NCBI GenBank assembly: GCA_949289565.1
Contig: CASEOO010000004.1
Coordinates: 1 to 51,394, forward strand
DNA from: an uncultured Bacteroidales bacterium
Lineage (GTDB): Bacteria; Bacteroidota; Bacteroidia; Bacteroidales; UBA932
Length of the DNA stretch: 51,394 nt
Reading direction: 5' to 3'
Shown: piece after piece, positions 39,902 to 48,364 of the stretch
How positions within the stretch are numbered: the stretch's first letter is position 1
Layout: every line of letters starts with the position of its first letter
Notes under the pieces: generated by a model
Database searches by the model: none
What the model was told of the DNA's origin: nothing
The model's input: the letters and a program-made list of their open reading frames with translations, nothing else
Program-made: the position numbers and the translations under genes

Positions 39902-41674
39902 ATGGCAATCAGACCTTTAAATATTATGACTGCCGCTGTCGCGGCAATGCTGGCTGCCGGATGTGCGGCTTCGAGACATGTTGCAGAGAATGACCTGAAA
40001 GTCACTCCTGCTCCGTATGCAGTGATGCCGGATGCTGTCGGCAATGTGGATATAGACATGCAGTTCGAGATACCGCCGCATTATCTGGGACGCAGGGAAA
40101 GAGTGGTGCTTCTTCCGAAAATCATGAAAGACACGATGGTCATGGCAGAGATGCCTCCTGTGGCCATCGATGCCCCTATATACATAAAGAAGATGGAGAG
40201 ACTGGAAGTCCTCGAAGACTGGCAGGATACCAGCATCGCATACAGAAGGGCTTTGGACAAGCTCTCCGACACCCTTCTCATTCCATACAGGAACACAGTG
40301 AATCTCCATGATATGGCTGACGGCAGCCGGATCAGGCTCTTCGTCACCTCTGACGGCTGCGGAAGCTGCCATGCCCTCGACACATTGGACGCCGGAGGCA
40401 TCACAGACCCGAGCGTGCTAATGACAGATACCATGAAAGTGCGTGAGATGACGCCTGTTTTCGTCATCCGTCCGAAATTCAGGGAAGGAAAAGGAGAGGC
40501 CAGGCTTCAGTTCAGGATAAACCGCTCCGAAATCGATTTCCGTATCGGACGCAACTCTGAAGAGATGGCCAATATGCTGGCCGCCCTCCAGCCGGTAGTC
40601 TCCGACTCTCTCGCCACCCTCACAGGAGTGTCCATCTTCGGTATGGCATCTGCCGACGGTTCCCTGCCGTTCAATACCAAGCTGGCAGAATCCAGGGCCA
40701 CATCCGCAAGGAACTGGCTTATCTCGCATCTCGACGGCCTGACCCGTCCGCAGAGACGTGTATTCAAAGTAGGCTCCCGTCCTGAAGGATGGTATCCTGT
40801 GCTGGCCGCAATGACAGCCGCCGGCGACAAGGACTCTGTCCTCGTGAAAGAGATTCTCGAAAAATACGCCGGCAGCAACGACGACGTGCAGGAACGCTAT
40901 ATCCGCCGTCTTCCTTGCTGGAACAATATCAAGAACAACTATCTCCAGAAAGACAGGAAGGTAGAATACGTCTATACCTATTCCATCAAGAGTTTCACTA
41001 CCGATGAAGAGATGCTGCAGATGTACAGCATCCGTCCTGACGCCTTCAACGAGGAGGAATTGCTGAGAGTGTCCACACTGAAACAGGACCCGCAGGAGAA
41101 GATGGAAGTCTACCGGACCATCCTTCATTATTATCCGGGCTCGCAGGTGGCGGCGAACAACATTGCCCTGATGCTCAGGGCAGAAGGCAAAACTGAAGAA
41201 GCAGCACAGATATTGACCGGCATCAGCCGGTACAGGCAGGAAACGAAGAATACCTTTGCAGTGGTCAGGGCCGCTCTCGGGGAGACTGAGGCCGCGATGG
41301 TGATGCTCGGCGAGTGCGATACATTGCCGGAGGCGAGGTACAATCTGGGAATGCTGAAGGCATCGGTGAGGGATTTCGTGGCGGCGGACAGCCTGGTGAG
41401 ACCGTTCGGCGACCTGAATGCCGCGATTCTCGCTGTCTGCGTGGAAGATTACGAAGGCGCCCAAACGATTTTGGATTCTCTTCAGGACTGGTCCGCAAAG
41501 GCAGAATACGTCAGGGCCATGGTGGCCGCTTCGCTCAGGGATGAAGAAGCTTTCTTCACGCATCTGGATGCCGCCGTGGCAGAAGAGTGGCTGAGAAAGA
41601 GGGCCGAGACAGATGCATACTTCGACATCTACAGAGATGATGAAAGGTTTAACATGATAATGAGGGAGAGATAA
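39902..41674 (+). CDS. DUF3868/OmpA-like lipoprotein with TPR region
   Basis: 590 residues from the ATG at 39902. The signal peptide ends in the lipobox LAAGC. A DUF3868-like N-terminal domain, with a CGSC motif near residue 172, is followed by an OmpA-like segment (VSIFGMASADGSLPFNTKLA, ESRATSARNWLI). The C-terminal 250 residues are TPR-like helices (YRTILHYYPGSQVAANNIALM, EARYNLGMLKASVRDF). It matches the second gene of fimbrial operon 1 in position and architecture, but is lipidated where that one has a plain signal peptide. It is inferred to be a base component of the fimbria. Confidence 0.8.
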   Translation: MAIRPLNIMTAAVAAMLAAGCAASRHVAENDLKVTPAPYAVMPDAVGNVDIDMQFEIPPHYLGRRERVVLLPKIMKDTMVMAEMPPVAIDAPIYIKKMERLEVLEDWQDTSIAYRRALDKLSDTLLIPYRNTVNLHDMADGSRIRLFVTSDGCGSCHALDTLDAGGITDPSVLMTDTMKVREMTPVFVIRPKFREGKGEARLQFRINRSEIDFRIGRNSEEMANMLAALQPVVSDSLATLTGVSIFGMASADGSLPFNTKLAESRATSARNWLISHLDGLTRPQRRVFKVGSRPEGWYPVLAAMTAAGDKDSVLVKEILEKYAGSNDDVQERYIRRLPCWNNIKNNYLQKDRKVEYVYTYSIKSFTTDEEMLQMYSIRPDAFNEEELLRVSTLKQDPQEKMEVYRTILHYYPGSQVAANNIALMLRAEGKTEEAAQILTGISRYRQETKNTFAVVRAALGETEAAMVMLGECDTLPEARYNLGMLKASVRDFVAADSLVRPFGDLNAAILAVCVEDYEGAQTILDSLQDWSAKAEYVRAMVAASLRDEEAFFTHLDAAVAEEWLRKRAETDAYFDIYRDDERFNMIMRER

Positions 41675-41677
41675 GAG

Positions 41678-42652
41678 GTGGAAAAATTCAGGAACATAAT
41701 CATTTCTGCCGTGGCTTTGACAGCCTTGGCGGGGTGTATCAGGGATGAATACGAACCATGCCCGCCTCTGGCCATCGAAGTGACGGTCCAGGACAAGAAC
41801 TGGTCGAACATAGACGAGGCTGTGGCGGAAGGACTGGCTGCCGCCGTATCTGAAGATCTGCCTTTCCGTGACTACGTGCAGTCGCTCACATACGAGCTCA
41901 GGGACTTGTCCACGGGCGAGATAGTGTCTTCCGCCGCATCCTATTCGGTCTCTCATGACGGCCTTTCCGAAATATTGACTTTCCCTGAATCTCTGCCGTT
42001 CGGAACATACGAGATCAATCTCTGGGGAAATCTCGACCCGTCTTCCAAGTCTGAGGGGGTGTCCGTTCCGGACAATGGAACTGTGTCCGTGACTCTTCAT
42101 GAGGACGGAGATGGTGAGGCTGACCAGATATATCATGTGTGTGACACCGTATATTACAATTACGATGCTGCTTCGTTTACAGCCGGCCTGCAACGCACCG
42201 TGGGCTGCCTTCTGGTGGATGCTGTGAATCTGCCTGGCGGCATAGACTGGTCGGAGAAAGATATTGACGGAGTTCTGGGCACAGTGTCCCGCGGCCTGGA
42301 GTATTCTGATCCCGTGTCAGTGCATACAGAACTGGACTGGGGCGGGGATGCTTCGGCGAAGAGGTCCATGACCTGTGTCGGTCCTTCGGCATCGGAGAAC
42401 GGGACGAGCCTGCAGGTGACTTTCAGAGATACAGACTCCGCAGCTGCAGGAGATGATGCCACGGGGATAGCCCTGATGACCGACGGGTTCACGGGAGACG
42501 CCGCTTCAGGCATAGTGACTGACCCGGTATCTCTTACTCTCAGAAGAAACGAGCTCACCATGGTCAGATACGACTACGACGGGCAGGGTTTCAAGATTTC
42601 CATCTACGTGGACGGGAACTGGGAAACTGTCCATGACATGGAGGTCGACTAA
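41678..42652 (+). CDS. FimB/Mfa2-like fimbrial lipoprotein
   Basis: 324 residues starting with GTG at 41678, three bases after the previous stop; no ATG precedes the signal peptide. The lipobox is LAGC, followed by IRDEYEPCPPLAIEVTVQD, a FimB/Mfa2-type opening. The body has the beta-rich pattern of anchor proteins. The C-terminus, FKISIYVDGNWETVHDMEVD, is echoed at the end of the next protein. It is inferred to anchor the second fimbria. It lacks a Mfa1-type gene next to it, unlike locus 1. Confidence 0.78.
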   Translation: MEKFRNIIISAVALTALAGCIRDEYEPCPPLAIEVTVQDKNWSNIDEAVAEGLAAAVSEDLPFRDYVQSLTYELRDLSTGEIVSSAASYSVSHDGLSEILTFPESLPFGTYEINLWGNLDPSSKSEGVSVPDNGTVSVTLHEDGDGEADQIYHVCDTVYYNYDAASFTAGLQRTVGCLLVDAVNLPGGIDWSEKDIDGVLGTVSRGLEYSDPVSVHTELDWGGDASAKRSMTCVGPSASENGTSLQVTFRDTDSAAAGDDATGIALMTDGFTGDAASGIVTDPVSLTLRRNELTMVRYDYDGQGFKISIYVDGNWETVHDMEVD

Positions 42653-42695
42653 GCAAGGAATAAATGTTCAACTATAAATACTATTGTTAAATTTT

Positions 42696-44294
42696 ATGAA
42701 AAAAACACTTTTGTTTATCGCGCTTGCCGCTGGAATGCTGTTGGCATCGTGTACAAAGACTATCGTCACTGTCGTGAGACCAGCTGACGAGAGCCCGGTG
42801 GAGCAGAAGCTCATCATCGGAGTTTCATCCGGAAAGGATGCCCTCACTACCAAGGCCGGCAGGCCGCTCCTGAGCGAGGCTGCTGGACAGAATATCGATG
42901 AGATCAAGCTGTATTTCGTGAATAGCTCCAATACTGTGGAAGTTGTGAAGACTGTAGGCGCACTTGAGTGGGCAAATGCAACAAATCATGACGATTTCGG
43001 AAAGCAGCTCGAAGTGACCCTGAAGGCTTCAAATGGGGAGAAACTGACAGATACATCAAATCCGTATACTGTATATGCTGTCGGATATTCAGTTGGGACA
43101 TACACTTTCCCTATGCTGGCAAGTGTAACCACAGGTTCATCAGCATCTTGGACAGAAAGTAATTTCTATGCTTCTCCTTCCGCAGATGCAGAGGAGATTT
43201 TCGCAGGCAAGGTTACCGTATATGTTAAAAATAGAACTTTGCCTGATGGTTCTACCCAGTCTTACCTTGCCAAGACGAACAACGGTGGTGTAGAAGATAC
43301 TCCGGAGATAGTTCTCAATCGCCAGGTAGCCGGCGTGACAGGATATTTCACGAACATCCCTGCCAAAGTGAACGGCATTGTTCCAGCCAAACTTCGTCTC
43401 ATCGCTTCCAACAAGTCCAAGCAGGTGAATTTCGTTAATCTTGTCAACGAGGACAACTCAACTCTGAAAACAAATTATATTGTCAATGGTTCAGGCTCTC
43501 CAGCAGCTGAAAATCTGCCATATTATGCAAGTGACAAGAAAGGTTATAAAGTTTATGAAATCGATCTCGCACAGTGGTTCGAATTCGGAGACGAAAAAAC
43601 TTATAAGACATTCGATGCTTTGGATATCAATGGTGACGGTTATGTAGGCTACCTCGATGCCATCTGCCATGTATATAAAAAGACTGATTCTGACGCTGAA
43701 GCCGTGACAGGACTTACACCTGAGCAGGAAGCTACTTGGGCTACAGACATAAAAGGAAGCTCTGAGACACAAGCTCTTTCCGGCTTCTGGAAGAATGCCA
43801 TTAATGAAGCCAATACTTCAGCTAAGCAGCAGCTGGTAGCCGGTTCAGTATTCGCAGGCGAGTTCGTGATTCCGTTTAAATCAGTGCCTTCTACCAATAC
43901 TCTTGAACTCCAGCTCGTTGATGCTGACGGCCATGTACTGACCAACTGGAATGTAAGAGTACCAGCAGATGAACGCTACGTGTCTGGAACTAATCCTGAA
44001 CCGTCTACAGGTGTCGATGTTACTAGTGGTCTTACTGATGATACTCAAAGCATTTACAACATTTATCGTAATCACATGTACAGCCTCGGTTCCAAGGGCC
44101 TGATTAATGACAATCCAGATGATGGCGGTACCGACCCGGACCCATCTGATCCAGATCCGGACCCTAAGCCGGAACCAGATCCGGATGATGATGGAAGTGG
44201 CGATGAGGATAATCCTCAGGATCTGACTCAGAACAACCTTCTGATCCACGTGAACGACCAGTGGGAGATCATCCATCACATGGAGATAGACTAA
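42696..44294 (+). CDS. Fimbrillin-like major subunit with EF-hand/dockerin-like loop
   Basis: 532 residues from the ATG at 42696. The signal peptide ends in LLASC. The two-domain fimbrillin pattern includes KLIIGVSSGKDALTTKAGRP and the later SLGSKGLIN. Near residue 305 is DINGDGYVGYLDA, a calcium-binding loop of EF-hand/dockerin form. Residues about 470-505 are an Asp-Pro-rich linker (DPDPSDPDPDPKPEPDPD). The C-terminal strand VNDQWEIIHHMEID resembles the end of the FimB-like protein upstream. It is likely the main shaft subunit of the second fimbria. Codon use is more even and AT-richer than the flanking genes. Confidence 0.75.
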   Translation: MKKTLLFIALAAGMLLASCTKTIVTVVRPADESPVEQKLIIGVSSGKDALTTKAGRPLLSEAAGQNIDEIKLYFVNSSNTVEVVKTVGALEWANATNHDDFGKQLEVTLKASNGEKLTDTSNPYTVYAVGYSVGTYTFPMLASVTTGSSASWTESNFYASPSADAEEIFAGKVTVYVKNRTLPDGSTQSYLAKTNNGGVEDTPEIVLNRQVAGVTGYFTNIPAKVNGIVPAKLRLIASNKSKQVNFVNLVNEDNSTLKTNYIVNGSGSPAAENLPYYASDKKGYKVYEIDLAQWFEFGDEKTYKTFDALDINGDGYVGYLDAICHVYKKTDSDAEAVTGLTPEQEATWATDIKGSSETQALSGFWKNAINEANTSAKQQLVAGSVFAGEFVIPFKSVPSTNTLELQLVDADGHVLTNWNVRVPADERYVSGTNPEPSTGVDVTSGLTDDTQSIYNIYRNHMYSLGSKGLINDNPDDGGTDPDPSDPDPDPKPEPDPDDDGSGDEDNPQDLTQNNLLIHVNDQWEIIHHMEID

Positions 44295-44424
44295 TCCGTC
44301 GGACGGACGTCGGTATATGGGGATGACTGGAACGCGGGAACTGAATCCCGGATTTTCAGTCTCCCTCCAAATTCGGCCATACGGGCCTGACCGCCCGTAT
44401 GGCTGCCAAGAAAAACAAACGTTT

Positions 44425-47400
44425 ATGAAGCCATACAGATTCATAATGTACCTTATATGCGGCCTTCTCTTCATCGCCTGCGCGAAAGATGAAGGCATGC
44501 TCCTCATGCAGGCCCCGGCCGCCGAAAACCCGGCTCCGGAAGCCGATGCCCAGAGCCAGGAAGGCCTGATCCAGAACTCAGACGGCACATGGACAGCCGT
44601 TGGCCGCCGCGTTCCCCTCGTCGGCGCGGGACGTGTGATAGATGACATCTCCGCATCTGCAGTGGCAGTGGCTTCTGCATCAAAAAATGTAAATGGAATC
44701 ACCAATCTGGACATCACAGACTATGCTGATTTTTCAGGAATCAACGTAAATGCAGTTGTCAACCAGATAGTTTCTGTGAAAGACATGTACCGTACATATT
44801 CTGCAGGGCAAAAAGTCGGTTTCGTCATTGGCGGTGACGGAAGTTCTGTACTGGATGTGGATGTGCTCAGCTTTTTCCAGATAAGGCTGTATAATAAAGG
44901 AGTTCCTACAGATACATTTGAACTCGGCGAGTCTGACGGCAAGACGTTGGATCTCGATGTGCTGAAACTTACCTCTACTGGAAATAATCATCAGCAGGTG
45001 ATAGAAGTGACTGCTACACAGCCTTTTGACGAGGTGTCTCTCTGGACGGCAGGTATAGATGCCGGTATAGGAAGCATGGCTGTATATTATGCCTTTGTTG
45101 GAGAAACTAAGGAAAAAATCATATATTCGGGCGATGGTGCGAGCATAAAAGAAGGCATCAGCTGGACCGGAGTCATAGATGCACATCCAGAGGATTTGCT
45201 GGACCAGGCTGACGATGAGGGCGTGAGAATCTATGGTGTGCCGCTTGTCGATCTTGTCGGAATAAGGTTTCTCACGGTGGATTTCGGCTCTATGAATTTC
45301 GAACCGGGAACAGAACTTGGATTTCAGTACTCCCAAGGGGAATTGCTTAATTTCAATTTGCTCAGCACAGTGTCGCTGACTGCATATGATTCTTCATGGA
45401 ATGAAACAGGAGATGAATTCACTTCAACAAACCTGGAAGGACTTTCCGCTCTCGGCGGAGGAAATGGTGCATATAGTCTTGTGACTACAAACTCAAATGC
45501 CAAAGGTCTTAAAATTTTATTTAACGGAGTCCATCTGGATTTGGGAGCTCTGTATTTGAAGAGAGTTTTCAGTCGTGACCCGATTAAAGTGGATCCTACC
45601 AGTTATTATACAGCCCAGAAAGAGGTCACTGTATCCAAGTCTTCTTACAGCTTCATGAAGCCACTCGCCGGACCTGACGGCAAGACTGGAGAAGTAACTC
45701 TGCAGATTACGGGTATTTCAGAAGAGTCAGAAACCTCCATTGTGGAAATAGATCAAGTCGGGAAACGCATTACTGGCATGCAGAATGGTGCGACCTACAC
45801 TGTGCTGTCTACATTCACCATGGCCGATGGTTCCGGTTCTTTTACAGCAGAGACTGTTATTCACAGAGAAAAGGCAGATGATGCCGTGCCTCCTACATAC
45901 ATGATAAACAAAAACGGCTTTAAACTCGAGGATGGTTTGAGCACAGGAGGGATAACTCTCATTTCCGGAATGGAGAATCCAGAAAATATTACTGATGACA
46001 ATATCTCGAATTCAGCTACATGTGTCAAGGCTATATCGCTGATTGACGTCTCTGACATAGTTTCTATAGTGAGAGAAGATGGCAAAGCTGTCAATACTGA
46101 CGGGAAAGAATTGCGGGTGGGTTTCGCTCTGCAGGCTAACAGTGAACTGCTTTCGCTCTGGGCTCTGGATTTCTTTACTATAGAGCTTTACAAAGATGGC
46201 AACAAAGTCGAGACTAAAGTTCCGGCGAACAACCAAACTGTCAGTTTGGGTCTGCTCGGAGGCAGCAACAAGATGATGGTCAGCGTCATCACAGACCAGC
46301 CTTTCGACAAGGCAGTGCTCAGGACCGCAGGTGTAGCTTCCATATCATTGAGTTCCCTGAAGATATATTACGGCTTTTATGAAGAGACCAACGGCGATTA
46401 CTCTGAAGATGCAGGAGTCGTCGAATGGTGCACAGAAACCATGTCAGCGGCCAGCAACGGCATGTGGATAGACTATGACAAGGGAAGTTTTGCTGTCGTG
46501 AGTGTTGTGAATACACTCTCTGATATGGGCAATATCATAGATGACGACAGGGAGACTTATTCAACGCTTTATCAGGTGGCGAATATCGGCGCATTGAAAT
46601 TCAGCGTGCATTTTGATCCTGTCAAGACCAGACAGTGGCTTGGCATGATAGTCAGAGACCCCTCAGGATTGCTCAGCGTTGATCTCCTCTCAAACACGAC
46701 CATGAATGTGTATAGTGAAGGTACGCTGGTGCAGACTCTCGGTTATGAAGATTTCAGTGTGCTTGGCCTGCAGCTAATAGGGTTCGGAGACAAATCTTAT
46801 ATGGAGATATATCCGACAGCCGGAGATTACATAGATGAAATCGAGTTGGTGATGGGTGGAGTGAATCTGGCCAAGGGCTTGAATGTTTACGGAGTATACA
46901 TGCGTCCCGACTCTGACGGGGACGGGATTCCTGACTGCTCTGAAGATGAGGATGTGGATGACCCGGACAACATGTTCGCCAATCCTCAGGAGTATCATGT
47001 TTGCTCAGGCTCAACCTCACCCTCAACAGTAAGGGTGAATATTTCCGGAGGAGAACTTGATACTGAGTATAGTCTTACGCTTACAGATCAGGACGGTGAG
47101 ACGAGAGAATGGAAGCAGAAAATGACTATCAATCGTCAGTTCGAAGTGAAGGATCTTCAGGTCGGGAAATATAGTCTTTCGATAAAGCCGGCAACAGACG
47201 CTGTTTCCGGTGCGTCATATCCGACAGGCATCAAAGTCTATGTACATCCGTCTGAGACCACGTGGTCAGGAGACAGTTCATCAGAGTGGAATGACTGGAG
47301 CAACTGGGTGGAAGGCGCTCCGTGGACCTGCTCGAATGTCGTGATTCCCGGCGGCTGCAGTAATTATCCGGTGCTGAAGGCATCCGACAATGCGGTGTGC

Positions 47401-48324
47401 CGCAATATCCAGTTCGCACCGGGCGGCGAGGTGGCAGGGACACAGTATCTGGACTATGAAAAGGCCTGGGTGAATGTCGCCCTCCCGAACGGAAAGTACA
47501 GCATGTTTTCATCCCCGCTGAAAGAGACTTATACAGGCGACATGTTCATCTCGGAATATACAGGCGAAGTGATACCGGCTGATCTTGACGCGACAGAGGA
47601 CGGCAGCGTGGACTACGGTCTTTGCTGGCTGCCTTTGAACGGGAGCACCTACCTTGTGGACCGTTTCTCGCCCGAGGTCTATCAGCGAGCATGGAACAGG
47701 GCGGTGCAGAGTTCTGGCATGGACGGCTATTATGACGTGGACCTGGATAGTGAGTATTGGACGGAACCGTACAACCTCGTCTCGGACCCTTACATTGCCG
47801 GTCACGGCATCCTCATCAGGCCTTATGAAGAGGGCAAGGGAAGCGGTGAGTCGGTTTTCTGCCTGCCGAAGGAATACGATGAGTATGAGTATTACGACTT
47901 GGTCTCCCAAACGATGACGGGCCGCAAGGATGCTGTGACGAGGACGGAGGAGTATGCCGGACGTTTCATTTATGAGGATGCCTCCGGCAATGCGTCTTTC
48001 CCTATGCATGTGCTGCTGGAAAACGAGAGGCCGAGCGATACGTATCTGGCCGGCAATCCGTTCATGTGCCATATTGATTTGGAGCAGTTCTTCTACTGGA
48101 ATCCGGCAGTGTGTGAGGTGAAGTTTCTGGTGAAGGACGGGGATCAGTATAAATATGAGACTGTGACGTATGAGACTGTGACGAAGGATAATTCGTCGCG
48201 CAAGACGGTGCGTCCGGCTGAGGGCTTCCTGGTGAAGGTGGGAGGAGTGTATGCCGAGACTTCGCGTTTCCGCCTGTACATTCACTTCACAGAGGATATG
48301 ATGGTGACGGCTCCACAGCAGTGA
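44425..48324 (+). CDS. Large modular surface lipoprotein (adhesin-like, 1299 aa)
   Basis: I choose the ATG at 44425, where the signal peptide (lipobox FIAC) begins. The first half has four related beta-rich modules of about 140 residues, near 90-230, 245-385, 520-650 and 660-820, each containing a patterned segment such as VGFVIGGDGSSVLDVDVLSF or LGFQYSQGELLNFNLLS. Near residue 829 there is a thrombospondin-type-3-like calcium repeat, DSDGDGIPDCSEDEDV. The C-terminal 450 residues begin with TWSGDSSSEWNDWSNW and are unlike the modules. It is probably a fimbria-associated adhesin or tip protein. No enzyme motif is seen. Confidence 0.7.
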   Translation: MKPYRFIMYLICGLLFIACAKDEGMLLMQAPAAENPAPEADAQSQEGLIQNSDGTWTAVGRRVPLVGAGRVIDDISASAVAVASASKNVNGITNLDITDYADFSGINVNAVVNQIVSVKDMYRTYSAGQKVGFVIGGDGSSVLDVDVLSFFQIRLYNKGVPTDTFELGESDGKTLDLDVLKLTSTGNNHQQVIEVTATQPFDEVSLWTAGIDAGIGSMAVYYAFVGETKEKIIYSGDGASIKEGISWTGVIDAHPEDLLDQADDEGVRIYGVPLVDLVGIRFLTVDFGSMNFEPGTELGFQYSQGELLNFNLLSTVSLTAYDSSWNETGDEFTSTNLEGLSALGGGNGAYSLVTTNSNAKGLKILFNGVHLDLGALYLKRVFSRDPIKVDPTSYYTAQKEVTVSKSSYSFMKPLAGPDGKTGEVTLQITGISEESETSIVEIDQVGKRITGMQNGATYTVLSTFTMADGSGSFTAETVIHREKADDAVPPTYMINKNGFKLEDGLSTGGITLISGMENPENITDDNISNSATCVKAISLIDVSDIVSIVREDGKAVNTDGKELRVGFALQANSELLSLWALDFFTIELYKDGNKVETKVPANNQTVSLGLLGGSNKMMVSVITDQPFDKAVLRTAGVASISLSSLKIYYGFYEETNGDYSEDAGVVEWCTETMSAASNGMWIDYDKGSFAVVSVVNTLSDMGNIIDDDRETYSTLYQVANIGALKFSVHFDPVKTRQWLGMIVRDPSGLLSVDLLSNTTMNVYSEGTLVQTLGYEDFSVLGLQLIGFGDKSYMEIYPTAGDYIDEIELVMGGVNLAKGLNVYGVYMRPDSDGDGIPDCSEDEDVDDPDNMFANPQEYHVCSGSTSPSTVRVNISGGELDTEYSLTLTDQDGETREWKQKMTINRQFEVKDLQVGKYSLSIKPATDAVSGASYPTGIKVYVHPSETTWSGDSSSEWNDWSNWVEGAPWTCSNVVIPGGCSNYPVLKASDNAVCRNIQFAPGGEVAGTQYLDYEKAWVNVALPNGKYSMFSSPLKETYTGDMFISEYTGEVIPADLDATEDGSVDYGLCWLPLNGSTYLVDRFSPEVYQRAWNRAVQSSGMDGYYDVDLDSEYWTEPYNLVSDPYIAGHGILIRPYEEGKGSGESVFCLPKEYDEYEYYDLVSQTMTGRKDAVTRTEEYAGRFIYEDASGNASFPMHVLLENERPSDTYLAGNPFMCHIDLEQFFYWNPAVCEVKFLVKDGDQYKYETVTYETVTKDNSSRKTVRPAEGFLVKVGGVYAETSRFRLYIHFTEDMMVTAPQQ

Positions 48325-48364
48325 AACAGTCTGACAGTAACGGAAAAAAGGAAGATTACAAGAT

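Noticed and set aside
40418..42193. 591-codon open frame on the minus strand
   Set aside because: It lies antisense to the DUF3868/OmpA-like and FimB-like genes, which have clear lipoprotein signals and family motifs. The antisense product has no recognisable domain; it is a codon-bias shadow.
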